Shown: one piece after another, positions 1 to 10,800 of the stretch
Layout: each line of letters begins with the position of its first letter
Position numbering within the stretch: position 1 is the first letter of the stretch
NCBI RefSeq assembly: GCF_949628215.1
Contig: NC_134277.1
Span: 58,745,918-58,809,917 of the forward strand
Origin: Phalacrocorax aristotelis
Taxonomy: Eukaryota > Chordata > Aves > Suliformes > Phalacrocoracidae
Reading direction: 5' to 3'
DNA: 64,000 bases
The notes under the pieces: generated by a model
What the model saw: the letters and a program-made list of their open reading frames with translations, nothing else
Database searches by the model: none
Told to the model about the DNA's origin: nothing
Position numbers and translations under genes: made by a program

Positions 1-3000
1 CATCACCCAGCCCACAAGACTGGACAAAGCACATATTAGAAATGACAAGCACCCCTAAAACAAAGCTATAACCTAAAAAGGGGCAGTTTCTATCTAGCCA
101 CATCACCTTCCTGGCAGTTCAGTTTAATAGCCCCCAAGCTTGCAAAACCTCTGCTCCATTGGTAGGATTGGCTGTGGTGTCTCATTTGACTCCAAAAGGC
201 TGAAGAAATAAATCCCATTCAATTCACTGCAAATTCACACGTGGAAAGCTGCAGTCCTTATCAACCAAGGAGGGGCTTTCCCCAAGATGAGCTGTTCGCA
301 ATGGGAGAAGTTAGCGCTCAGTGATGGAAGCAGAAAGGACAGACTTTCTTAGCATGCCTCGAGTGTAAGCTGTCCCAGAGTATGATCAAAATTACTAGAT
401 CTATGAAAGTAACAGTACTGTTCCTCAAATTTTCCCCTCAGTTAGGCAGGGGCACTCTGATTCACTGATCTTGCAGGGTGTGGTGGGATCCTACAGGCCA
501 CTTGAGAAAACAAACACCCTGCAGCCTCTCGGTGTGCGTCTCCAAAAGAACTGGTGTTTTCTTCCCCTACAGGAAGGGGGAACACAGAGACCATACTCAT
601 CGTCCCTCCTTCTGGTGTAATAGCAACTCAGATTGAAGCCAAAGGACCTCATATAGTCTGAAAAGTTCCTGAGATCATTGTAACTATTTATTATTATTAT
701 TCTAAAGAGTTCTAACAACATTCTTAACAATTCTAAATTACTGTCCTCTATGCAACAGCTATTACTGCAGTATTACTGCTATTTTGCTTTTCCTTTTCTT
801 CCATACAAAATGTCTAACTCAGCACTTCTCCAGCCCTCTTCATTTCCTCTCCTGAGAGAGGTATAGTACCGCAACTACCAAAAGCAAAATCAAAAGTGGT
901 GCCTTATGATGTTAATTAGGATGATTTGGCAGTGAATATTACACACACTTCTTTCAAGTCAAACCACAAGAGGTTTCATCACAGGATGTCAGAAATCCAG
1001 ATTTGTACCCAATGCCAAAAAGCACCTTTGAATTTTTCTCTCTGAAGGTGGTCTTTCATTGTGGCTAACTCCATCTGCATGTCCCACAGCCACATCACTG
1101 AATTTGGCATCCTGACTAACAATGTGTAACAGAGGCACTCAGTATTTTTTGGAGTAATGCTAAGATACATTTTCCTCAGGGCCGCCTTGGGGCAAGCGCG
1201 GTGGCAGCAGCACATAGCTGTGCTGCACTGACACCCTGTGGCATAGCTCCGGATGGGCGTGCCGTGTGCCCTGCCATGGCCACATGCAAAGCTCCTTCTG
1301 CAGCTCTCCCTCATGGTCTCCCACATCCCACCCAGCGAGCACCTGAGCTTCAGCATGTAAAATGTTAACCCTCACATAGGGAGCAGGTGGCAGGGAAGCT
1401 ACCTCTCCTCCACAATACATTTGAACAAGGAGAATCTGTGTCCTTTGCCAGGTACCTGCTTTCTCCAGTCCTTTTTAAATTATAAGATAAATGTCAGCTT
1501 ACATCTATTGCTAAACACAAGAGGAAAAAAATATGGCTTCTGCTTCATACTAGACTGATTATAGACCGCAGGCTGCTAGCAATGGTGACTCATTTCCTGG
1601 AAATGATTGCCCAGGAAAGCCAAACACAGGGGTTACTCTCTACACCTGAGCACCAAACTTGCTCATCTTTCTAACCACTGAATTTCCCAGGTCCAACCTA
1701 AAACAGGATTTCTTAGGCATAACATTCACGCCCCAAAAACCAGCACCCTCAGCTAAGAGGTGCTTTGGAAATTTATACTGCCTTACAAGGTGCTGGCACA
1801 TTTAACAGCAATGAGGAATGCTGGGGACAGAGTGCAGCTTGGAGGTGTGATACAGGAAAGATGTCCTCTTCTGCAAGTAGGTACCAGAACTCCTGGCACT
1901 CGTCATCAAAATCAACTACCTCCAGCATGTTGTGGAGGATCCTCTTTTGTCTTCTTACTCAAAGCAGCATCCAGAGAGCTGTGCTCAAGTTTTATGAAAT
2001 ACCTTAGTTCTTGGGATACCTTCTGTCTCCCTCTTTCCCTTTCTCCCCCTCTCGCACACATATGTGCACAGATTTTTGAGTACATGCTCCCCTTTCCATT
2101 TTCTTCTCCTGGCCATATAACTCTTTATTCCTTCCTTGACATCACCTGACCTCAAAATAAAGAAAGGAGAAAGCACACTTACACAAATGGCCCGACACTA
2201 AGATGTCCCCAGCGATTGTGTGCTATAAATCCATTCCCTGAAGGGTGACAGCTCTTCTCCCAGACTTTCGTCCCCTGGACAGGTAATCCAGCCAGTGCCT
2301 ATCCTAATTCCTGATTGTCATGCATCTCCCGTGTGACAGGAGCTCCCGCAACCAGAGCAGGCACCCTGGAACAGGTCCTTCCTCATTGCAAATAGCCCTG
2401 AGCTGCTCTGTGAAAGGAGATCAACTCCTTTTTTGAAAAGATGAGGCCACAAAGGCAACAACAGTTACAGCCAAGCCACATTACAATTATTATCTGCCCA
2501 GGAAGTGCCAGAACTTCTCCCCACCTCTGCACAATGACCAGCTCTAACCTCTACCACTGTAATGGCCGCACATTGGGCAAGGAGAAACAGCATCCAAAAC
2601 AATTCATTTCCTAACGCTGTTTTCCTCAGCCCTGTTTCAGAAGCGCCATCATAACACTAAACAACTTCCACACTCTAACACAAGAGCAAACCATGCTCAG
2701 GAACTCACAGGAGTCATTTACAAAGCACAAGGGTGAGACAGAAACAAGGCTGTTTAGCATTACTCTTATGCATTTTATCTCTCCATATTTTATGAAGCTC
2801 TCCACATCCTTTCTTACTAAGGCATAAAAAGATAGGTGTAGCTTTCTACACAAACAACAGACCTGCTCTAAATAAGCTCCTCAACACACATAAATACAGA
2901 AGAAAACAAGTCATGTTTCCTCCAACACTACCCCTGAATAAAATTGACAATAGTACTTTACCCAGTTATTCCAGCAGCTCCTATCCACACTTTCAGTAGA

Positions 3001-4150
3001 CAAAGAGCTTCAAAAACTTCAGTCCAACCCAAGCACCTCTAATTACTCTCCCTTCAAATCCCCCCCTGCTAATAAGCATCACCTGAACAAGCCTCCTGCC
3101 ACAATGAAGCAGGAGCTGTAGCAATTACACCAGGGCTTCTGCTCCCCTTTGTCTGAATATTCCCTCATTTTTAATTTGGACTGCTGCATATACAATGAAC
3201 CCCAAAGTATTTTCAGCCAACTTTTAAAATACTTGGAGTTTATTATATACTTCTAATCCCTTGAAACAAGTGATTAAAAAAATAATCCCCAAAATAAATG
3301 AATTTAGATGTTCCTAGCACTCACAGTTGCAAAGTTTGAAAATAAAAGCCCTTTTGACTAAAAGCTCAGATTTTTAAAAATAGCCAAAAAGTTCAAAACA
3401 CTTCAAATTTAACTTTTTTACAACTATCCCATAACTTTGGTTTATTTTAGTCTAAAGGCTCAAATCCTGTTGTTTTTTATTTTTAATGGCTGCGGGCCTC
3501 AACAACTGATTAAGCAACAGGCATTTTGAGAAGCAAATCTGGTTTGGGTGGCAAGCCTTGGACACAATATGTGTACCCCAGGTGGCTGAAAGCCAGTGCT
3601 CGTAAAGGGACTTGCTGACATCAGGATGTCCCCCCCTGCAAAGAGCAGCTTGGACAAGCAGGATTCCTATCAAGAATCTTCAGCTTGCTGGAAATTGCTC
3701 ACTGCCTCAAGCAGTTCAGATGTTGATCCCATCAAGCTACCATATGTCAGAAGCAATACACCATTTAATTTTGTCTCCATGCCACAAACTCACTCTGCCA
3801 TTTTTAATCCCCCATTAAAAGCCCACTCTTGTCCTTCAGCAATGATTCACACTGTTTGTTTAACCCCTAAGTCACTCATTCTCCTGGATAAGGAGACATT
3901 AAGAGTGTCAAATATGTACATAGATAGAATGAAATTGAACCTGCATGAGAATTGAACCTTGACAGCTGGGACACTCTTTGGAAGGCTATGTGAGCTTGTA
4001 TGTGGGTCAAAACATGGTATGGGAAATGCTTCAAATATTTGCTTAAAAAACAGTTTAAAAGAAGTTCCGATTCTGTGTATCTGCTTTTGAAATTTTACTT
4101 TAAAGGAAAGAGCTCTCACAGATTACTCCAAATTGAGCACTTCAGCAAAC
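1..4150. other. Intergenic DNA, no gene recognised
   Basis: I see no gene, CR1 end, LTR or RNA gene in this stretch. Open frames are short (129 codons or fewer), occur on both strands and have no recognisable motifs. A small TTA-type AT tract lies near 685-700. If bird gene order matches other vertebrates, this side of SEC61G faces EGFR, but no EGFR exon was recognised. Confidence 0.6.
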
Positions 4151-4151
4151 A

Positions 4152-4161
4152 TTTATTTATT
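4152..4161 (-). terminator. Poly(A) signal of the ST13-like pseudogene
   Basis: Two overlapping AATAAA hexamers on the minus strand (4157-4152 and 4161-4156) lie about 15-25 bases after the last stop codon of the ST13-like reading frame. This spacing is tight but usable. It suggests that the locus has, or had, its own transcript end rather than being a random fragment. Confidence 0.5.
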
Positions 4162-4175
4162 GGTCAGACAACAAA

Positions 4176-6934
4176 TCACACCTCTGAGAACCACTCTGAT
4201 TCAGAGGAATCCCAAATGGGCTTTGCGGGTGGCCTCAGTGAACTTTCTGGTTGGTCTGTACTTACCCCAGGGCTTAGCTCTTCCTCCAGAACAGTTTTTG
4301 GACTGACACTCTGTTCTTCTGCTTCTTTCTCCCACTGTCTCCCCCGCTGCAAAGAAGACACTGCTTGCTCTTTCAGGTCGTTGCTTGGAGTTATTTCCAG
4401 TTCTCCAGAGAATATTTTGCAGACTGGCCCAGACTCTTCAGTATTCTTCTGAAATTTTACTTCTTCTTCAGGAAGCCTTTTCTGGGCTCTTTCCCATTGC
4501 ACAAGGACTTTCTCCTTAAAGTTCCCTTGCTTTCTAATACACTGATCCTGAGATCTCTCCAGGCCTTTCTGAGCCCTCTTCTGTTCCTCCACAGCTTTCT
4601 TCTGAGCCTCCTCTTGCTCATACAGGAGCTCTTTCTGAGCTCTCTTGAGTTCTTCTATGGCCTTTTGGTTTTTTGCTTTGTCCAGGTCTTCCAAGATTTT
4701 ATTAGCTTTGTTTTGTTCATTCTTAGCCCTCTCCTGCTCCTCTAAGGCTTGCTGCTATGTTTTTACAAGTCCTTTCAGGATTTCCTGTGGTCTCTCTTGT
4801 CCTCTGACAGCCCTTATTTCAGCTCTCTCCTGCTCCTCCACAGCTTTTCTTTGTGAAAGCTTCAGTTCCTCTAGAGCCTCTGAGCTCTCTTCTGTTCTTC
4901 TAACACAGCCCTCTGAGCTCTCGTAAAGCCTTTCTATAAGCTTTCTCCAATTCTTCCAGGGCATTTTTCTGAGCTCTTGCTAGTTCTTCTAAGGCTTTTT
5001 CCACTCCCTCTTTTTCTTCCAGGAGTTCCTCCTGAGCTCTCTCATGTTCTCCCTCAGCTTCCTTCTGTTTTTTCATCAGTCCTACCAAAGCCTGCTGTTG
5101 AGCTTCCTCCATCCTGCAGAGTCTTCAACTGGTTTCTCTCTTCTTCTTCTAACTTCTTCTGTGCATTCTCCTGTTGCTCCAGAACTTTCCACAGGCTTTC
5201 TCCTCTTTCTCAAGCCCCATCTGTTGAGTTTTAAACTGCTCTTCCAACTCCATCTGCAAAATAATCAACTGTTGCTAAAGGTCCAGGTACCACACTACCT
5301 CCTCCAACGTTTTTTGTTCCAGACTCTCATGTTGCTCTGTCACCTCCTGTGGTGTGTTCTCCCGCTCAGCTAACATTTTCTGCTTTACTTGTATCTGTTC
5401 TTTCTTCATGGCCTCTTTCCAAGATTTGTGCTTCTCATGAGAGCTCTCTCATTCCTCCAGGGCTGCTTTCTTAACTCTTTCCATATCTCTGGGGGCTTTG
5501 TTAGTTCTTAATCCTACCTCCTTTGGTACCTTCTTCACCCTTTTTGCTACATCTACAAAGTCACCTTCCCTTTGCTTTCTTTCCTGTGCTCTTCTCTGAA
5601 CTTCTGTTAGCATGGGATTGGTGTCTTCATTATAACCCAGTGGGGAGGCCAGATCAAGGTCTCTGGCAGCCTTGTGCTGGAATGCCTTCCCTTGCCAGTG
5701 GTAGGGCTGTGGAGAACCAGGGCTGATTTTTATTGCTTTGTCACAGTCCCTAATGGCACCTAGTGGTTTCAGCAACCTCAGGTAGACAATAGCTCAGCTT
5801 ACATATAAGACCAAGTTGTGGGTTGAAACTGATGGCACCAGTGAACAGCTCAACAGTTTTGTGAACCTCCTTCAACATGTTATTGGTATCTTCGTCACAA
5901 TCCAGCTAGCAAGCCAGTGCAAGGTCCTTGGCAGCCTGTCACCAGTGACCTAGGAGCTGAAATGCTTTCTCTCTCCACTTGTATGCCTGTCCAGAATTCG
6001 GGTTGACTTCTATGGCTTTGTCACAGTCTCTGATGGCAACATTTGGCTTTTGCAACTGTACAGACACTGGCTTGGTTGACACACAAAGTACTAAGCTGTG
6101 GATGGCACCAGTGCAGAGCTGAACAGTTTTTTGAAATTCACATCTTCCCATGGCATCAAAAGCCACCTTTTTCTTTTCATCAGCCTGCTTCATCATATCA
6201 CTAGTTACCTCCAAATTCTAATCTCCTGTCTCTGGGGGTTCATGCTCTTCTGGCTCAATCTCCCCTTCCTTGTCTGTCTCCAACTCACCCTCATCCCTCC
6301 CCAGCTCTCCACTGGACTCTTGCTCCCTCTCAAACTTTGATTGAGCCTCAGAATCTAATTTACAAGCCAAGGAAATGTTACAGGCAGCCTCTTTTAAACG
6401 CCCCAAAAGCTGGAGGGCTTCTCCTGGGAATTTACAGGCCTGTGCTGAACGGGATTGAGTTTAATAGCTCTGTCACAGTCACTAATGGCCATAGCTGGCT
6501 CTTGCAGCTGTAGAAAGACACTGGCTTTGTTAATTTGTGAGCTGGCAAGGCATGGATTCAGCTTGATGATACTGTACAGCATATCAACTGCTTTCTGATT
6601 TTCACCTTTAGCCAGGAAGTCAAAGGCCTCTCTTGTTTTTTCAGTAATCTGCTTCATCACCTCCTCTGACAGCCCAAAATTTTGTCCCTCTTTTTTTTTT
6701 TTGTGGATTATCTGTTTGCAGATTGGTTGTCTTCTCTTTAGCATTCTCCAATCCATACTCCCCCTCATCTTCCTGAAACTTTCCAGCTGCTGCAACTAGC
6801 TCCTTTGTGTCTGTTTAGCTTGAAGCAGATGGTAAGTAATTTTTTGTACTGTCTGTGGATTTCCAGGCAAAGCGATAATCTTCAGAATTTAGAAAAGATG
6901 GGTCTGATTTTGCCAATATTTTACTTGAAGGCAT
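4176..6934 (-). pseudogene. ST13 (HIP)-derived pseudogene with repeated TPR modules and expanded charged region
   Basis: Minus-strand fragments match ST13, the Hsc70-interacting co-chaperone HIP, in order. From an ATG at 6934 comes a segment like the HIP N-terminal dimerisation region (KSDPSFLNSEDYRF). Next is TPR module A (about 6675-6330), then an acidic linker (ETDKEGEIEPEE, about 6320-6218) and module B (6214-about 5870, with [17 protein letters not shown]). A shorter module C follows (about 5860-5600, with [14 protein letters not shown] and [10 protein letters not shown]). Normal ST13 has one such TPR block. After it, a region of about 400 codons repeats EE-x-x-RAQK-type units (about 5600-4400), where HIP has only about 35 charged residues. 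A tail ends at 4176. The HIP Gly-Met-Pro repeats and DP domain are absent. In-frame stops (near 6820, 6216, 5938 and 5908) and frameshifts (for example at the T12 run at 6691-6702, and near 6430, 5790 and 4970) break it. No introns interrupt the body, so retroposition followed by internal duplication is one possible origin. Confidence 0.85.
4500..5110 (-). repeat. Degenerate tandem repeats encoding charged coiled-coil units
   Basis: Within the ST13-like pseudogene, the minus strand repeats a unit of about 13-15 codons of the form ALEEL-x-RAQK-x. It is visible as recurrent plus-strand pieces such as 'ctgagctctctcc' and 'tcttctaaggctt'. The predicted peptides (4176-4694, 4755-4964, 4900-5112) are rich in Glu, Lys, Gln, Arg and Ala and should form a long single helix or coiled coil. 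They appear to be an expansion of the short charged helix that follows the TPR domain in ST13. Copies are diverged and shift frame between blocks, which favours old amplification followed by decay. Confidence 0.7.
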
Positions 6935-6980
6935 GGTGCTCAAATCCCAAAAGGACAACATTACACACAGTTTGTTGTCA

Positions 6981-7021
6981 CTGAAAGCAGAGGAAGAAAG
7001 AGAAGATGAAAAACATCTTAC
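6981..7021 (-). other. Possible 41-nt mini-intron upstream of the ST13-like frame
   Basis: On the minus strand a good donor (CAG|GTAAGA, junction 7022/7021) is followed 41 bases later by a very good acceptor, a pyrimidine-rich tract ending CTTTCAG (junction 6981/6980). The ST13-like frame is open from that acceptor through ATGs at 6959-6957 and 6934-6932. A 41-nt intron would be at or below the smallest vertebrate introns known. The two sites may instead pair with others, or be chance. Confidence 0.3.
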
Positions 7022-7280
7022 CTGAGAGCTCTATTAAGTTAGTGCCAGGTATACATGGCAAGCTTCCCTGTTCTTCCTTCTGTTGTCATGCTGCTGGATG
7101 TAATTAAGGGGTTAAGGCCAGCTACAGGTCCCAGTGACTTCAAGAACTAGAATAGAATTTGTCACTTCATATATTGTGTCATCATTGGAATCCTGAGATG
7201 GCTTCTTAAAGTCATATCACACAGGAAGGGGTCCCTGCAATCCTTTTTCTTACCTCAGTTTATTGCACATTTTACACATC

Positions 7281-7865
7281 TGTCATGGTTTAGCCCCAGT
7301 CAGCAACCAGGCCCCACGCAGCTGCTCACTCACTCCTCCCAACAATGGGATGGGGGAGAGAATCAGAAGAGTAAAAGTGAGAAAACTCCTGGGTTGAGAT
7401 AAAGACAGTTTAATAGGTCAAGCAAAAGCCATGCATACAAGCAAAGCAAAACAAGGAATTCATTCACTGCATCCCACTGGCAGGCAGGTGTTCAGCCATC
7501 TCCAGGAAAGCAGGGCTCCCTCATGCATAACGGTTACTTGGGAAGACAAATGCCATCACTCTGAATGTCCCCCACTTCCTTCCCTTTCTCCCAGCTTTAT
7601 AGGCTGAGCATGATGTCATATGATATGGGATATCCCTTTGGTCAGTTGGGGTCAGCTGTCCCGGCTGTGCCCCCTCCCCTCTCAGCTTCTTGTGCCTCTG
7701 GCAGAGCATGGGGAGCTGAAAAAGTCCTTGACTAGTGTAAGCACGACTTAGCAACAACTAAAACATGTCTGCATTATCAACACTGTTTTTAGCACAAATC
7801 CAAAACAGAGCCCCATAGTAGGTACTAGGAAGAAAACTAACTCTATCCCAGCTGAAACCAGGACA
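7281..7865 (-). mobile_element. Solo LTR of an avian endogenous retrovirus
   Basis: The 585-bp element is bounded by imperfect inverted termini (TGTCATGGTTT at the left, AAACCAGGACA at the right). Flanks differ at one of five bases (acatc / gcatc), consistent with a 5-bp target duplication. Read on the minus strand it starts TGTCCTGGTTTCAGCTGG and contains a TATA-like CCTATAAAGC. I recognise this pattern from LTRs common in neoavian genomes. The exact family (ERVK- or ERVL-like) cannot be fixed by eye. No gag, pol or env sequence lies beside it, so it is a solo LTR left by recombination between two LTRs. Confidence 0.8.
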
Positions 7866-7869
7866 GCAT

Positions 7870-10800
7870 CACAGGTATACGTGAGTGCATCTCTGTGTGT
7901 GCATGCCTGTTACAAAGAGCAGACACAGGACTGGAGAGTCTGTTTGTTTCCACATTTAAACAAAAACATCTTTCATGAGCCACAGCCAACATGAAGGCAA
8001 TAACAGCTGGATAAGAATTTTGTGTTTAGACACACTTTGGTCTAGTATTTTCCCTTACAAATAAAAACGAAAACTAAACAGCTTGCCCTGACAATAACAC
8101 GTGCCTATGGGGAATATGGAGATCGAAAAAAACTGTGCAGTACGGTTGCATGGGGTATCCTTCATTAGGACATTTTTCCAACATTTTGTAAAACCGACTT
8201 TCTCTAAAGTTTCTATATTTGCTTCTCAGAAACATCTTTGTAGCTCCAAAGGTCATTGGAGGGACAATTTAGCTGCATCCAGAAAAGCCAAGAAATCATC
8301 TTGACACAAAGAAAAATCTTAGACTTATTGAAAAGATTCTCAAGCTGAGTCCTTGAACATGCTTACTCAACTTTCCTACTATATTGGGGCTGATGAGCCT
8401 CCTTTTCAGTTGGAGCCCTTGGCCGATGTCTGTTCTTAGAGTGGACTTGGCTCTAAGGCATTCAACAGGTGCTGTCAGGCTGGGCTGGCACTGTCTGGTG
8501 CTAAAGGCAGGCAACTAATCTGCTCCCATACAGCTCACTAAGTTTTTCAACGCTTCTTTTCAGATAAAAAGTTTGTTCTACCCACCCCCCCCCCCCCCGC
8601 CCTTGTTCCTAAAACCCACCTGTTTACTTCTATCCATTTCAGTAACTATCTTGTCCATGCTATGAACATCCAGGTCTCAGTCTTGTTTCTTTCACCCTTG
8701 CTTCTGATCCTCTTGATGTGCTGCTTCCCTTTTCTGAAACACCAAGTTCTGGAATCCTATTTCTTAACCCATGTTTTTCTTCACACACCACCGACTTGTA
8801 TATTAAGTCCGTATATCTTGTGGACTTGAAAAAAACCACACAAGACTTGAGGCTACATTGCTTTTTGTGTATTTCAGTCCTTGAACCACCCTTTCTAATT
8901 TTGCTAACAAGTCAGCTTAGAATTATGTTTGCACAATCTCTGCAATATTGATCAGTGTAGGGATAGCAAAAACTAGCAAACCCAGAGCAAAAATGAACAG
9001 TCCAAATAGGCTCAAGAATTAACACTGATGAAACAGATTTTTTTAACCTGCCACATCTGCAGAACCCAAACAAAATACTGTCAACCTAAATAAACTAAAT
9101 CTACTTTTTTTGTACATCTCTCTTGCTGAAAAAAAGCAGCCTGTGGCTGTCACTGTTTTGAGGTTAATAATGCCATCTAGTGAGAGAAAAGGCTCAATGT
9201 CCTGTTTACATTCTCTTACAGGTACAATACAGAACATTTTACATTTATCTATTGAAATGGTTGCATGAAAAGTGGCCTACGGGAAATAAAATGTCTTCTC
9301 ATGAGGCCACTTTTTTGTTTTTCTAAAGCAGGACATGAACAGTTTTTTCAGCAACCCTTAAATAGTCATTTGTACAGGAAGATTTTATTATCTCTTCTGA
9401 ACTTGACTATTATACATATATATTAAAAAATAAATGTAAATAGATCTTTTTCTTAGGGAGTATTTTTCAATAAACACTAAATTTTTCACTGGTTTGCCTT
9501 TAAAAAGTTATCTGACAACTGATTACAATGACAATTGTTCAGATAAAAACAGGTTTCAAAGTTGATTTTGTTTCTGTTGTTTTGTTAATTCCAAGAAAGG
9601 CTGGCAGACACTCTGTCTCCCTCTTAAGTACTTTATTTTAATCCATATGTTATGATCATGCACTGAGAAATCTAAGAAAACATGAAATACTCATTTATGT
9701 ATGCAGGCAAACATTCCTGGGCTAACGCATCCAATGAAACCTTAGACCAAGACTGAAAGTCCCCAACTTCCACACAGACAAAAACGTCCAGACAAAAGAA
9801 GAGAGTATGTCTGCAAGAAGAATGGAGGTAGAGATGCCTTAATTATCTGTAAAGACCTCAAATAAGTCAGGTGCTTCTCTTATGTAAAACCCCTTCACAC
9901 TGCTGCATCTTATAGCACAAGAAACACCACAGTCAGCACAGGGAGGAGTTGGCACCCTGCTAACACGTAAGGCCAGTACAGTTACAACACAGGTGTGTTC
10001 CTTTGCGTTTTTCACTTTTGAGACCCAATCTGCTCCAGAAGCTCAGATTAGTGAGCTTATGCTTACATTAGGCTAAAAAATTCAAAATTACAGTAAGCGG
10101 GGTACTCACAGAGAAGGGATGCAAACCTGAGGGGTTAAGATGTGCTGAGACTTTACATCTGACATCAGCGACAGAGAAATGGGGCTCGAGGCTCATGTCC
10201 CTCCTCAGCTCTGGGGGAGCCTGAACACATCCCTCTGGGCAATGTGGCCCAGATAACAACAGTGATAAGGCAGGAACATGAACATAAATGGTGTGAGGGA
10301 ATAAAACACCTGTAACTGTTCTGGAAGAAATCCAGTAACACCAAGAGCAAGTTAGCAGTGAAAAAACTTGCCCAAGACAATCATTGGGTGGATTAAAAAG
10401 TAACTGAGAGACTTCTGAAAAAAGGTGTCAGCTTGAAAAGAACCATAAAAGTAGCCTGGCATTTGGCAGCTGTGAGAAGTGTGATTGGAGCAGCAGTTGG
10501 GGGTTGGCACAGCCAGAAGCTGTCCCACATGGGCACCACCACCTCGGTGAGCTGCTCCCACAGTACTGTGAGCACCTTGCCTCCTGCACCCATCCCACAG
10601 GGGATGCAAGGTGTGCACCGGTAAGCCACACTGCCATGGGGGTGCATGTAACTGTGAATATGTGTTCATGTGCGTGTTTGGGAAGAGCTGCAGAAAAATG
10701 TTAAGAAGTCCATAGGCATTTATTAACGTCTTGTGTCTGGTATTGGGGTTTATCTATTGCATTGCTTATACTGATCCCAAAAGTTTAGTTCACTGATTGC

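Noticed and set aside
4365-5373. Plus-strand Leu/Ser/Phe-rich frames of up to 126 codons
   Set aside because: They are the reverse complement of the Glu/Lys/Gln-rich ST13-like repeats, so the hydrophobic composition is an artefact of reading the wrong strand.
4176-6934. The ST13-like locus as a working gene
   Set aside because: Several in-frame stops and frameshifts outside homopolymer runs cannot all be sequencing errors, so it is called a pseudogene here.
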